Shown piece by piece: positions 1 through 7,377 of a DNA stretch of 13,296 nucleotides. Positions within the stretch are counted from its first letter, which is position 1. Each line of letters begins with the position of its first letter. The notes beneath the pieces were generated by a model. The model was not told the origin of the DNA. It ran no database searches and saw nothing but the letters and a program-made list of their open reading frames with translations. A program made the translations under genes and the position numbers. This DNA is from Anaerolineales bacterium UBA2232 (GTDB lineage Bacteria; Chloroflexota; Anaerolineae; UBA2200), in NCBI GenBank assembly GCA_002348045.1, contig DDYO01000243.1, forward strand, positions 1 through 13,296, read 5' to 3'.

Positions 1-681
1 CCCTCCTGGCTGGGAGTGCTCGTGCCCATAGTGGTGATCTCCATTGTAGGGCTCATTCAAGCCACGTGTATCTTAAAGCTCCAGATGAATCCATGGATGA
101 CCTCCATGTCCGTTGCCATGATCATCACAGGACTGGGCACGATCCTGCTGCATGGAGCCCAGTTGTTTCCTATGCCAGCAGACTATCGTCGATTGGGCAT
201 CGGGACGATTGGCCCGATTCATATATCTCTCATCGTGGTGCTGCTGTTCTTTGTCGGGGCCTTTTTCATCCTCACGCGGCGCCCACTCGGACGCGAGTGG
301 TATGCCACGGGCGCCAACGCCCGCGCCGCAAGGGCTTCCGGCGTCAACATCCACAAAATCGTGACAATGGCGCTGGTGTTCAGCGGAATCATGGGCGCCA
401 TCGCGGGCTGGATGTGGCTTGGACGCACCAACGCGATTGACATGACGTTCGGGAAGGGCCTGACCTTCGAAGTGATTGCCGCCGCGGTCATGGGTGGCAT
501 CAGCCTGAAAGGTGGGCGCGGGGACGTGTTGCGCGCCTGGAGCGGCATCCTGCTGCTCACCTTGATCTCCAATGGGCTCAACTTGAACAACGTGCCCCCC
601 TACTGGGTGGCGGCTTCGCGAGGTATGTTGATCTTTCTGGCAACGCTGATCGACGGCCTGCGCACACGCGCCGAGGGGTAA
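1..681 (+). CDS. ABC transporter permease, RbsC/BPD_transp_2 type (5' partial)
   Basis: This is an inner-membrane permease of a sugar-type ABC importer. The frame is open to the window edge, so only the last 226 residues are present. RbsC-like permeases usually have about 320-340 residues, so roughly 100 are missing upstream. The protein is a series of hydrophobic segments. It carries the family's signature C-terminal block from about residue 156 of the visible part: FEVIAAAVMGGIS, then GGRGD, then a last membrane helix and a short basic tail. The GTG at 16 is only an internal codon. The next gene is a second permease of the same family 44 nt downstream, so the pair probably forms a heterodimeric channel, as in YtfT/YjfF-type systems. 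The ATPase and binding protein should lie upstream, outside the window. The family is clear; the substrate is unknown. Confidence 0.9.
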   Translation, partial: PSWLGVLVPIVVISIVGLIQATCILKLQMNPWMTSMSVAMIITGLGTILLHGAQLFPMPADYRRLGIGTIGPIHISLIVVLLFFVGAFFILTRRPLGREWYATGANARAARASGVNIHKIVTMALVFSGIMGAIAGWMWLGRTNAIDMTFGKGLTFEVIAAAVMGGISLKGGRGDVLRAWSGILLLTLISNGLNLNNVPPYWVAASRGMLIFLATLIDGLRTRAEG

Positions 682-725
682 GCTACGGCACCCTGGCCAA
701 TACACAGCAACGAAAAGGAACAACT

Positions 726-1739
726 ATGGCAAACAGATTCTCTGGTGCTGCCAACGTCGATGCGGCTAGTACCAAGCCTCACCCACTGGCCACTATTGGT
801 GGTTTCCTGGCCACCAACCTGGCATGGGTCCTGAGCCTGGTCATCTTCATCGTGGGCAGCACTACGATCAAGGCGTTCCTCTATCCAGCGAACCTGCGCA
901 ACATCCTTTTGCACAGCACTGTCGTGGCTACCCTGGCCATCGGCACCGGAGTCTGCTTGATCACCGGTTTCTTCGACATGGCCCAGGAGGCCATTTTGAT
1001 TCTGTCTGCTACCGTTGCCGCGTGGTTGTGTTCTTCATCGTCGTTTGCGTCGGGCTGGATGCTTCCTGTTCCCATCGCGATCCTCGCTTCTTTGGCTTTG
1101 GCCGTTGCTCTGGGTGCCCTGCAGGGAATATGCATCACCAAGCTCGGAATGGTTCCCTTCATCACGTCACTGTCATTGCGCATCGCGCTCCTCGGTATTG
1201 TATTGGTGATCTTGCGGCAGGGCTCGATCGCTGTATTACCGGCCTCCTATCGTTGGCTTGGCGTTGGGCAGATCGGCCCGTTGCCCGCGGCCATCATCGT
1301 CGTACTCCTGCTCTATATGGGAATTCACTGGGTGCTCATCAGCACGTCTCTGGGCCGTTCCGTCTTCGCCGTCGGCGGAAACCGCCAGTCAGCCAAGAAC
1401 GCAGGCATCAACGATGAGCGGATCATCCTGTACGCGTTCATGCTGAGTGGATTCGCAGCCGGAGTGGCAGGTTGGATTACTGCTGGTCGTCTGAATGCTG
1501 CCAACTATCAGATGTCCGTCAATGTGACCTTCGAAGTCATTGCGGCATCCGTGCTTGGCGGTATCTCCATGGGCGGCGGCCGGGGCAATCTCCTGAAAGC
1601 CGTCAGCGGAGTGCTGGTCATGACCCTCATTGTCAACTTCTTGAACCTGCGGCACCTTGACCCTTGGTTCGTGGACCTGGCCCGCGGCATCTTGATCTTC
1701 ACCGCCACCGTCCTCGACAGCCGGACGCGGCGCATCTAA
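726..1739 (+). CDS. ABC transporter permease, RbsC/BPD_transp_2 type
   Basis: This is a full-length (337 aa) inner-membrane permease of a carbohydrate ABC importer. The ATG at 726 is preceded by a purine-rich AAGGAA at 715-720. After a short polar N-terminus come many hydrophobic helices. The conserved cytoplasmic-loop block FEVIAASVLGG starts near residue 269 and is followed by GGGRGN. A cytoplasmic GRSVFAVGGN segment, typical of this family, lies mid-protein. It is paralogous to the preceding permease throughout the visible part, including the final transmembrane segment and the arginine-rich tail (DSRTRRI versus DGLRTRAEG). The two are therefore probably an old tandem duplication serving as the two halves of one channel. 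The dehydrogenase gene follows after 28 nt, which suggests one transcript for uptake and catabolism. The substrate is not determinable from this sequence. Confidence 0.92.
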   Translation: MANRFSGAANVDAASTKPHPLATIGGFLATNLAWVLSLVIFIVGSTTIKAFLYPANLRNILLHSTVVATLAIGTGVCLITGFFDMAQEAILILSATVAAWLCSSSSFASGWMLPVPIAILASLALAVALGALQGICITKLGMVPFITSLSLRIALLGIVLVILRQGSIAVLPASYRWLGVGQIGPLPAAIIVVLLLYMGIHWVLISTSLGRSVFAVGGNRQSAKNAGINDERIILYAFMLSGFAAGVAGWITAGRLNAANYQMSVNVTFEVIAASVLGGISMGGGRGNLLKAVSGVLVMTLIVNFLNLRHLDPWFVDLARGILIFTATVLDSRTRRI

Positions 1740-1767
1740 CACAGAAGGGGTTACGAAAGGAGAACCG

Positions 1768-2787
1768 ATGAAGGCAGTTAGAGTGGTGGCCAAGGACACT
1801 CTGGAGATTCAGGACATACCCACACCGTCCATCGGCCCCGACGAAGTGCTCATGAAGGTCCGTGCGGCGGGTATCTGCGGGACGGACCTCAGAATCTACC
1901 ATTCAGGAGGGCAAGGAGCTCTTCCCATCACCATGGGCCACGAGTTCGTTGGCGACGTTGCCCAAGTCGGATCCCAGGTCAAAGATCTGGAGATCGGCCA
2001 GAAGATCATCTCTGTTCCGATCTTTACCGATGGGACCTGTTTCGCCTGTATCCACGGCCACTTCCATGTATGCGATGTGCGGAAGGTGCACGGCGTAGAC
2101 GTCGACGGTGGAATGGCCGAGTTCGTGCGAGTACAGAGGCGCCACGTGTTTGTCGTACCCGACCATCTTCCTTATCGGGAGGCTGTCGCAGTCGAGCCGG
2201 TGGCCAACTGCGTCCATGCCTTCGAGCGCAGCCACATGGTTGCCGGCGAGAGCGTTGCCATCTTTGGAGACGGATTCCACGGCCTCACCATGCTGCGCCT
2301 GGCCCGGCTCCACGGGGGACAACCGCTCGTCTTCTGTGGCCACCATGAGGATCGCTTCCACATCGCCAAGGATTTCGGAGCGGATGTCCTCATCAACACC
2401 AACTCCGAGGACCCGGTACCGCGGATCCAGACGATGTTTGCTGACAACGGCCACGGTGTGGACGTGGGCATGGACACCACCGACAGTCGCACAGCGCTCC
2501 GCGAAGTGGTTGGCTCCGTACGCAAGTGTGGCAAGCTTCTTCTCTTCGCCAGCCCTCGCGCCCTCGAGGCTGAGGATTGGCAGCCCATGCGCATGAAAGA
2601 ACTGGACGTCTACCCCAGCCACTCCTGGCCTGAGGTCTTCCCCGAGGCTCTCGAGCTTGTGGCCAGCCGAAAGGTGGACGTGCGGCCCATGCTGACCCAC
2701 TTTTTCCCCGCAGATCAGGCCCTTCGCGCCTTTGAAGTCGCCGACAAGCGGCTGGACAACTCGATCCGCGTCGTGGTCGAATTCTAG
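1768..2787 (+). CDS. zinc-dependent medium-chain dehydrogenase (sorbitol/threonine dehydrogenase-like)
   Basis: This 339-residue protein of the MDR superfamily most likely oxidises a polyol, sugar or sugar acid with NAD(P). The start has a strong AAAGGAG Shine-Dalgarno at 1756-1762. The N-terminal GroES-like domain holds the catalytic zinc ligands C37 (GICGTD), H58-E59 (GHEFVG) and E143 (EP motif). The Rossmann domain has the dinucleotide motif G167-x-G169-x2-G172. The structural-zinc lobe is unusual: by spacing the ligands are D88, C91, C94 and C102, so Asp replaces the usual first Cys. At the end of the second Rossmann strand the usual Asp is replaced by Gly (G191-H192-H193), so NADP use is possible; this is inference. 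It follows the sugar permeases closely, so it probably acts on the imported compound or a derivative. The exact substrate is not assignable. Confidence 0.88.
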   Translation: MKAVRVVAKDTLEIQDIPTPSIGPDEVLMKVRAAGICGTDLRIYHSGGQGALPITMGHEFVGDVAQVGSQVKDLEIGQKIISVPIFTDGTCFACIHGHFHVCDVRKVHGVDVDGGMAEFVRVQRRHVFVVPDHLPYREAVAVEPVANCVHAFERSHMVAGESVAIFGDGFHGLTMLRLARLHGGQPLVFCGHHEDRFHIAKDFGADVLINTNSEDPVPRIQTMFADNGHGVDVGMDTTDSRTALREVVGSVRKCGKLLLFASPRALEAEDWQPMRMKELDVYPSHSWPEVFPEALELVASRKVDVRPMLTHFFPADQALRAFEVADKRLDNSIRVVVEF

Positions 2788-2809
2788 AATACACTCGCTC
2801 ACAGCAAAG

Positions 2810-2852
2810 AGGCGGTCACCCTGGGTGCAGTCAGTTGCCAGGGTGACCGCCT
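2810..2852 (+). repeat. perfect 15-bp inverted repeat (intergenic mRNA hairpin)
   Basis: The arms are 2810-2824 and 2838-2852, fully complementary (core GGCGGTCACCCTGG), with a 13-nt loop. The repeat sits between the dehydrogenase stop and the amidohydrolase Shine-Dalgarno (GAGGAGG, 2861-2867). No U-tract follows (GTCATAAC), so it is not a standard intrinsic terminator. Plausible roles are a 3'-end stabiliser or RNase III processing site that tunes relative expression, an attenuator, or a DNA operator. The structure is certain; the role is open. Confidence 0.8.
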
Positions 2853-2872
2853 GTCATAACGAGGAGGCGAAA

Positions 2873-3619
2873 ATGATCGTTGATGCCCACGTACACCTGG
2901 GACATGATGTGGTCTATGATCACACCTTCACCGAGCAGGACCTCTTGCCTGCGCTGGACACCCACGGCGTCCACGCAGGCATCGTGCAGCCCTTTGTGGT
3001 GCCCCCACTGCACGAGCCGCAGCGGGCCATCCACGATGAGATCCATGCGCTGACACTCAAATACCCGGGCCGGTTCTACGGCATGGGCAGCCTGAACACC
3101 CACTGCGGCGAGGAATTCTACCGCGCGGAAATGAAGCGCTGTATGACAGACCTTCGCTTTCGCGGGCTCAAGGTACACCCGGTTGCCCACGCCACCAATC
3201 CCAACAGCTGCGATGGGCGCATGGCCTTTGAGGTTGCCCGAGAGCTCAAGGTGCCCATCATGATCCACACCGGCACGGACAACTTTGCAGCCCCTACCCG
3301 ACTGTTCTACCTTGCGCGGGAGTTCAAGGACATCCCGGTGGTCATGGCCCACGCTGGCGGCGGGTGGTTCTTTGATGCCATACTGGTGGCCAAAGAGAAC
3401 GACAACGTCTTCATGGACATGTCTTGGTGCCCTCCGCTGTGGTGTCAGCGCTTTATCAAGGAACTGGGCGCCTCGCGCCTAATGCTGGCCACCGATCATC
3501 CCGGCAACGTACCGGTGGAACTGCACAAATGGCGCACGTTAGGCCTTTCGCCCAACGATCTGGAATGGGTGCTGGGTCGAACGGCCGCCCAAGTGTACAG
3601 CATTCCCTGGGTGGCCTGA
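2873..3619 (+). CDS. amidohydrolase-2 family metal-dependent hydrolase
   Basis: This is a 248-residue TIM-barrel hydrolase. The start is ATG 2873, with GAGGAGG 5-12 nt upstream. The frame continues upstream to an ATG at 2732, but that would run through the dehydrogenase 3' end and the hairpin. The protein then begins exactly at the family's first strand, MIVDAHVHLG. Candidate metal ligands and catalytic residues are H6-x-H8, H102 (LKVHP), H132 (IMIHTG), H160 (MAHAGGG) and D208 (LATDHPG). This is the usual order in PF04909 enzymes such as lactonases, decarboxylases and COG3618-like sugar-lactone hydrolases. Following a sugar permease pair and a polyol-type dehydrogenase, hydrolysis of an aldonolactone is an attractive guess, but only a guess. 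It is somewhat short for the family (often 270-300 residues). It is the last gene of the operon. Confidence 0.85.
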   Translation: MIVDAHVHLGHDVVYDHTFTEQDLLPALDTHGVHAGIVQPFVVPPLHEPQRAIHDEIHALTLKYPGRFYGMGSLNTHCGEEFYRAEMKRCMTDLRFRGLKVHPVAHATNPNSCDGRMAFEVARELKVPIMIHTGTDNFAAPTRLFYLAREFKDIPVVMAHAGGGWFFDAILVAKENDNVFMDMSWCPPLWCQRFIKELGASRLMLATDHPGNVPVELHKWRTLGLSPNDLEWVLGRTAAQVYSIPWVA

Positions 3620-3663
3620 GTCAGCCGACGAACTGCCCACCCCTTCGTATCCTCGCTCCTTGC

Positions 3664-3717
3664 AGCGGGCCTGTGCCGGGTCTCAGCCAGACTCCCCAGG
3701 CACAGCCCGCTCTTGTC
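3664..3717 (+). terminator. probable terminator hairpin after the sugar operon
   Basis: A long GC-rich hairpin has arms 3664-3677 and 3699-3711, pairing AGCGGGC-CTGTGCC with its complement and leaving one bulged C. A small inner stem, GTCT 3680-3683 with AGAC 3689-3692, extends it. It is followed by the weak U-rich tail TCTTGT. It sits 45 nt after the amidohydrolase stop, where a terminator is expected. The poor U-tract lowers confidence in strict Rho-independence. Its tail overlaps the -35 box of the next promoter. Confidence 0.55.
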
Positions 3718-3741
3718 CGCCTCGGTCATCGGGGGTACAAT
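3713..3741 (+). promoter_or_regulatory. sigma-70 type promoter for the xth operon
   Basis: The -35 is TTGTCC (3713-3718), followed by a 17-nt spacer and the -10 TACAAT (3736-3741). Transcription would begin near 3748, leaving a leader of about 64 nt before the exonuclease gene. The spacer length and hexamers match two other promoters in this window. Confidence 0.65.
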
Positions 3742-3811
3742 TGTGCCGCGCCTTCCGGCGCGAGTCCTCCCACACGATTCCCGACCGTGCCAGGGCAGAT
3801 AGGATGGGAAA

Positions 3812-4588
3812 ATGCTCAAAGTCGCCACTTTTAACGTAAACTCTCTGCGTGCCCGCATGACTATCGTCCAGGAGTGGCTCCAGAAGGAAACCCCTGACGT
3901 CCTTTGCTTGCAGGAGACCAAGGTGCAGGACGCTGATTTCCCTGCCGAGCCCTTTGTCCAGATGGGCTACCACCTGACCTTTCGCGGCCAAAAGGCCCAC
4001 GCTGGCGTGGCCATCCTCAGCCGCGAAGCTCCGGAACAGGTGCGCTTTGGCCTCGACGACGATGAGGACCCGGACGAGGCGCGGCTCGCTCACATTGTGC
4101 TGCGGGGTATCTCCATCGTCAACACCTACGTGCCGCAGGGCCGAGCCATTGACCACCCGCAGTTTCCCTACAAGATGCGCTGGCTGGCGCGACTGCGCGA
4201 GTACTTTGACCGACACAGCGCGCCGTCGAAGCCGTTGCTCTGGCTGGGCGACCTAAACGTGGCGCCAGAACCCATCGACGTTCACGACCCCAAGGGCAAC
4301 GCCAAACACGTGGCCTTCCACCCGGACATCCGCGGCGCTCTGCAGCAGGTCAAAGACTGGGGATTCACCGACATACTGCGCCTGCACCACTCCGAACCGG
4401 GCCAGTACACCTACTGGGACTATCGTATCCCCAGCTCGCTGGATCGCAACCTGGGATGGCGAGTCGACCACATCTTTGCTACGCAGCCCCTGGTACCTCA
4501 ATCGTCCAGTGCGTGGATAGACGTCGAACCCCGCCGGGCAGAGCGTCCCTCCGATCACACACCCGTAGTGGCCGAGTTCACGGTCTAG
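3812..4588 (+). CDS. xth: exodeoxyribonuclease III (AP endonuclease, Xth family)
   Basis: This is a 258-residue Mg2+-dependent 3'-5' exonuclease and AP endonuclease for base-excision repair in the cytoplasm. The endonuclease/exonuclease/phosphatase fold motifs are complete: N8 in FNVNSLRAR, E35 in LCLQETK, Y106 in NTYVPQG, D147 and N149 in GDLNVAPEPIDVHDP, an aspartate in the WRVDHIFAT segment, and the terminal D248-H249 of SDHTPV. The length is normal for ExoA/XthA. ATG 3812 was chosen because the protein then begins LKVATFNVNS, the standard family start. The Shine-Dalgarno is weak (AGG at 3801-3803). It is the first gene after the promoter at 3713 and is followed 21 nt later by the DUF362 gene, probably as one transcript. 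The function is secure; nothing links it to its downstream neighbours. Confidence 0.95.
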   Translation: MLKVATFNVNSLRARMTIVQEWLQKETPDVLCLQETKVQDADFPAEPFVQMGYHLTFRGQKAHAGVAILSREAPEQVRFGLDDDEDPDEARLAHIVLRGISIVNTYVPQGRAIDHPQFPYKMRWLARLREYFDRHSAPSKPLLWLGDLNVAPEPIDVHDPKGNAKHVAFHPDIRGALQQVKDWGFTDILRLHHSEPGQYTYWDYRIPSSLDRNLGWRVDHIFATQPLVPQSSSAWIDVEPRRAERPSDHTPVVAEFTV

Positions 4589-4609
4589 CCAGGGAAGGGA
4601 AAGCGACCG

Positions 4610-5701
4610 ATGTCCAGACCAAAGGTAGCTGTACTGCGCACCACTCCGCATACCGTCCTGGAAGACTACCCACGCCTGTGCGAGCTAGCTGGAATGCGGC
4701 AGGCCCTTGACCCGCAGGTCACAACGATCCTCAAAGATAACATCAGTTGGCACCTGTTGTACCCCGGCGCCAACACCACGCCGTGGCAACTCGAGGGCAC
4801 CATCCTCGCTCTGCGGAACGCCGGTTTCACTGACCTGGTCAACGTGCACAACAAGACCGTGGTCACCATCGCTGACCTGGGCGATCGCTACAACAAGTTC
4901 GGACCTGTGCTGGACAAGTACGGCATCCCCAAGAAGTATAACTTTGAGCCGGCCGACATGTCGTGGATCCCTTACCGGCCCAAGGCCAAGATGCTGGTTT
5001 TGGACAAGATCTTCCCAGAGGGCATCCTTCTCCCCGACTACTTTGTCGGCAAGAATATCGTCCACCTGCCCACCGTCAAGACCCACTCGTACACCGTCAC
5101 CACTGGCGCCATGAAGAACGCGTTTGGTGGGCTGCTTAACGTCAACCGCCACTACACCCACACGTGGATCCACGACACCCTGGTGGACCTGTTGGCCATC
5201 CAGAGAGAGATCCATCCTGGTGTCTTTGCCACCATGGACGGAACGACCGCGGGCAGCGGCGCGGGTCCACGAACGCTTATCCCTCACCAGAAAGACGTCA
5301 TCCTGGCCTCCGCTGACCAGGTAGCCATCGATGCGGTCGCGGCAGCCATGATGGGCTTTGATCCCCTGCGCATCCAGTACATCGCCCATGCCACCGAGCG
5401 CGGCCTCGGCCAGGGCGATCCGCGGCAGATTGAGGTGGTAGGGATGTCCGAGGTTGCGCAGGAGCGCTGGGGATTCCGAACCGGCGTCAACCTGGGCACC
5501 GGCACTGGCATGTTGCTGTGGCGGTCACCCCTCAAGGTCTTTCAAAACCTCTTGTTCCGCACGCCCCTGGTCAACCTATTTATCTTTGCCAGCGAATACT
5601 ATCATGACCATCTCTGGTACCCCCTCAAGGGCCGCCATGTGGTCGACCAGTGGCGGCGTCTAAGCCCGTGGGGGCAGTTGTTCGAGGATTATCCGGGTTA
5701 G
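4610..5701 (+). CDS. DUF362 domain-containing protein
   Basis: This is a 363-residue DUF362 (PF04015) protein of unknown function. The start has a purine-rich Shine-Dalgarno (AGGGAAGGGA, 4591-4600). Family landmarks are visible: an N-terminal strand with K42-x-N44, then TTPWQLEG and an NAGFTD segment; the central block NIVHLPTVKTH with K157 and H159, followed by TTGAMKNAFGG with K169-N170; and the C-terminal MDGTTAGSGAGP and ASADQVAIDAVAAAMMGFDP. No 4Fe-4S ferredoxin cysteines, signal peptide or clear membrane helix is visible, although a ferredoxin domain is fused in some relatives. It is probably co-transcribed with xth. The central K-x-H...K block resembles the lysine region of the LarA-like protein encoded on the other strand at 8748-9989. 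No reaction can be assigned. Confidence 0.87.
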   Translation: MSRPKVAVLRTTPHTVLEDYPRLCELAGMRQALDPQVTTILKDNISWHLLYPGANTTPWQLEGTILALRNAGFTDLVNVHNKTVVTIADLGDRYNKFGPVLDKYGIPKKYNFEPADMSWIPYRPKAKMLVLDKIFPEGILLPDYFVGKNIVHLPTVKTHSYTVTTGAMKNAFGGLLNVNRHYTHTWIHDTLVDLLAIQREIHPGVFATMDGTTAGSGAGPRTLIPHQKDVILASADQVAIDAVAAAMMGFDPLRIQYIAHATERGLGQGDPRQIEVVGMSEVAQERWGFRTGVNLGTGTGMLLWRSPLKVFQNLLFRTPLVNLFIFASEYYHDHLWYPLKGRHVVDQWRRLSPWGQLFEDYPG

Positions 5702-5796
5702 GCCAGCAGAACCCGACGGCGCGACCCGGGGGTCGGACCTGATCCCGCGCCCAATGTGGGCCGGACAGCCCAGCCGACGACAGGAGACCGCACCGC

Positions 5797-7377
5797 ATGC
5801 GCGAACACAGCGTCCCTCTGCTCACGCAAGCCACGGGGTTTGCCCGCTTTGCCCTGGGCGTGCGTCCTTTCCTGCGCACCGTGGTCTCTGTTGACGAAGC
5901 CAGGTCCCGCATTCGAGTAGCCATGCAGGACCGGGAACTCCGGTTCTTGCAGATGGTACAGAGGGTGGTTTTTGCCAACCCCCGGAGCCCATACCTCGCT
6001 CTGCTCCGGCACGCAGGATGTGACCAGCAGGACCTCGAGCAGCTTGTGAAGCGCGAGGGCCTGGAGGGAGCCCTTCAGCAGCTTTTCAGCTCAGGGGTAT
6101 ACGTGGACTTTGAGGAATTCAAGGGTCGCATCCCCGCGGTCCGGGGCAGCGCGACCTTTCATTTCCAGCATACAGATTTCGACAATCCCCTCACCACAGG
6201 CCATTTCTCGGGATCCACTGGCGGCAGCAGCGGACGATCGGGGCGCGTCCGCTTCGATTTGCAGCACATCGAGGAATCCGCGCCCCACTGGGCGGCATGG
6301 CTGGGCGCTCACGGCATAGAGAACCAGCCGCTGATCTACTGGACCCCGATGTACGCCGCCCTGGCCAGCGGGCAGCTTCGTTATGCCAAGGTGGGCCTGC
6401 GCTTTGTCAAGTGGTTCTGCATGGGTGGCGGCGGCGATGCCCATGACCGTATGGTACAGGCCGGCGTGCATGGGCTGTTGCAGTGGGTCGCCGGGTTCCC
6501 GCGACCGGAGATCGTCCCCCTGAACCGACCGGACAAGGTGGCCGAGTACCTGGGCGGCATGGTGAAACAGGGCACGGCGCTGTGCGTGGCCGCTTCGCCC
6601 AGCGCATCGGCGCGCATCAGCCTGGCTGCTCAGGAGCGCGATGTCTCCCTGGCTGGCGTCTCGTTCCTGCTGCGCGCCGAGCCCCTCACCACAGCCCGTC
6701 GGGCCGTCATCGAAGCATCGGACGGCCGAGCCATCCAGACCTATGGCTTCTCCGAGGGCGGCACCGTGGGCAGCCAGTGTCCCCAGCCGACGGAGGCCGA
6801 CGATATCCACGTCTACCGCGATGCCTATGCCATCATCGGCCGGGACTTTCACAGCGATGATGGCGCCCCTGCCAGCGCGCTCCTGTTCACCGCTCTGCGG
6901 CCCTCCTGCCCCAAGGTCCTGATCAACACCGATATCGGCGACTATGCCACCATGGAAACGCGGCGCTGCGGCTGCCTGCTGGACGAGTTGGGGTATGACC
7001 TCCACCTGCACACCGTTCGTAGTTACCAGAAACTCACCGGCGAGGGAGTGACCTTTTACGGCGCGGACGTATACCGCATCCTGGAGGAGACGCTGCCGCG
7101 GCGGTTTGGCGGCAACCTCACCCACTACCAGCTCATCGAAGACCAGGATAGCCGTGCGCTGCCTCACTACACGTTGCGGGTGCATCCGGAGGTAGGACCC
7201 GTAGACCAGGAAGCCCTCAAGACCGCCTTCCTTCGCGAGCTGGGCGGCATGCGGGGCGTGTATGAGACTATGGCGTCGGTGTGGGATCAAGGCGAATTGC
7301 TGCAGGTGAGCCGCGAACCACCCGCCGTCACCGCGCGGGGCAAAGCGCTTCCCTACATGACCCTACAGCGGAGATGA
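5797..7377 (+). CDS. PaaK/CapK-like adenylate-forming enzyme (ANL superfamily), substrate unknown
   Basis: This is a 526-residue protein that looks like a divergent member of the phenylacetate-CoA ligase/CapK group, which activates carboxylates as acyl-adenylates. The Shine-Dalgarno AGGAG (5782-5786) fits ATG 5797. Landmarks in order: a helical N-terminus with the conserved-looking GVYVDFEEFKGR; a phosphate-binding loop SGSTGGSSGRS (138-148), like the ANL A3 motif; YGFSEGG (316-322), like the YGxTE A5 motif; INTDIGDY (376-383), like the A7 aspartate; and GEGVTFYGADVYRILEETL from about 415, like the PaaK hinge and C-terminal domain. It overlaps the glycosyltransferase gene by four bases, so the two are probably coupled in making or decorating a glycan or lipid. 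It could instead be a LuxE-type acyl transfer enzyme. The fold is fairly sure; the reaction is not. Confidence 0.68.
   Translation: MREHSVPLLTQATGFARFALGVRPFLRTVVSVDEARSRIRVAMQDRELRFLQMVQRVVFANPRSPYLALLRHAGCDQQDLEQLVKREGLEGALQQLFSSGVYVDFEEFKGRIPAVRGSATFHFQHTDFDNPLTTGHFSGSTGGSSGRSGRVRFDLQHIEESAPHWAAWLGAHGIENQPLIYWTPMYAALASGQLRYAKVGLRFVKWFCMGGGGDAHDRMVQAGVHGLLQWVAGFPRPEIVPLNRPDKVAEYLGGMVKQGTALCVAASPSASARISLAAQERDVSLAGVSFLLRAEPLTTARRAVIEASDGRAIQTYGFSEGGTVGSQCPQPTEADDIHVYRDAYAIIGRDFHSDDGAPASALLFTALRPSCPKVLINTDIGDYATMETRRCGCLLDELGYDLHLHTVRSYQKLTGEGVTFYGADVYRILEETLPRRFGGNLTHYQLIEDQDSRALPHYTLRVHPEVGPVDQEALKTAFLRELGGMRGVYETMASVWDQGELLQVSREPPAVTARGKALPYMTLQRR

Noticed and set aside
1903..2802. 299-codon minus-strand frame opposite the dehydrogenase
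   Set aside because: The sense strand encodes a complete MDR dehydrogenase with all catalytic motifs; the antisense product resembles nothing.
2810..2860. Hairpin as a Rho-independent terminator
   Set aside because: No U-run follows the stem, and the operon appears to continue into the hydrolase.
2732..2872. Upstream start for the amidohydrolase
   Set aside because: It would run through the dehydrogenase 3' end and the hairpin, while ATG 2873 has a strong Shine-Dalgarno and starts at the conserved DAHVH strand.
5702..5796. Short inverted repeats (CGACC/GGTCG and TGGGC/GCCCA) before the adenylate-forming gene
   Set aside because: Stems of only 5 bp in a very GC-rich spacer are expected by chance; no promoter hexamers were found there either.
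6091..7290. 399-codon open frame on the minus strand
   Set aside because: It is antisense to the PaaK/CapK-like gene, has no recognisable motif, and arises from G+C-rich third positions.
7281..7373. Upstream start for the glycosyltransferase
   Set aside because: It would overlap the previous gene by almost 100 nt with a low-complexity Arg-rich tail; ATG 7374 gives the normal GT4 N-terminus.
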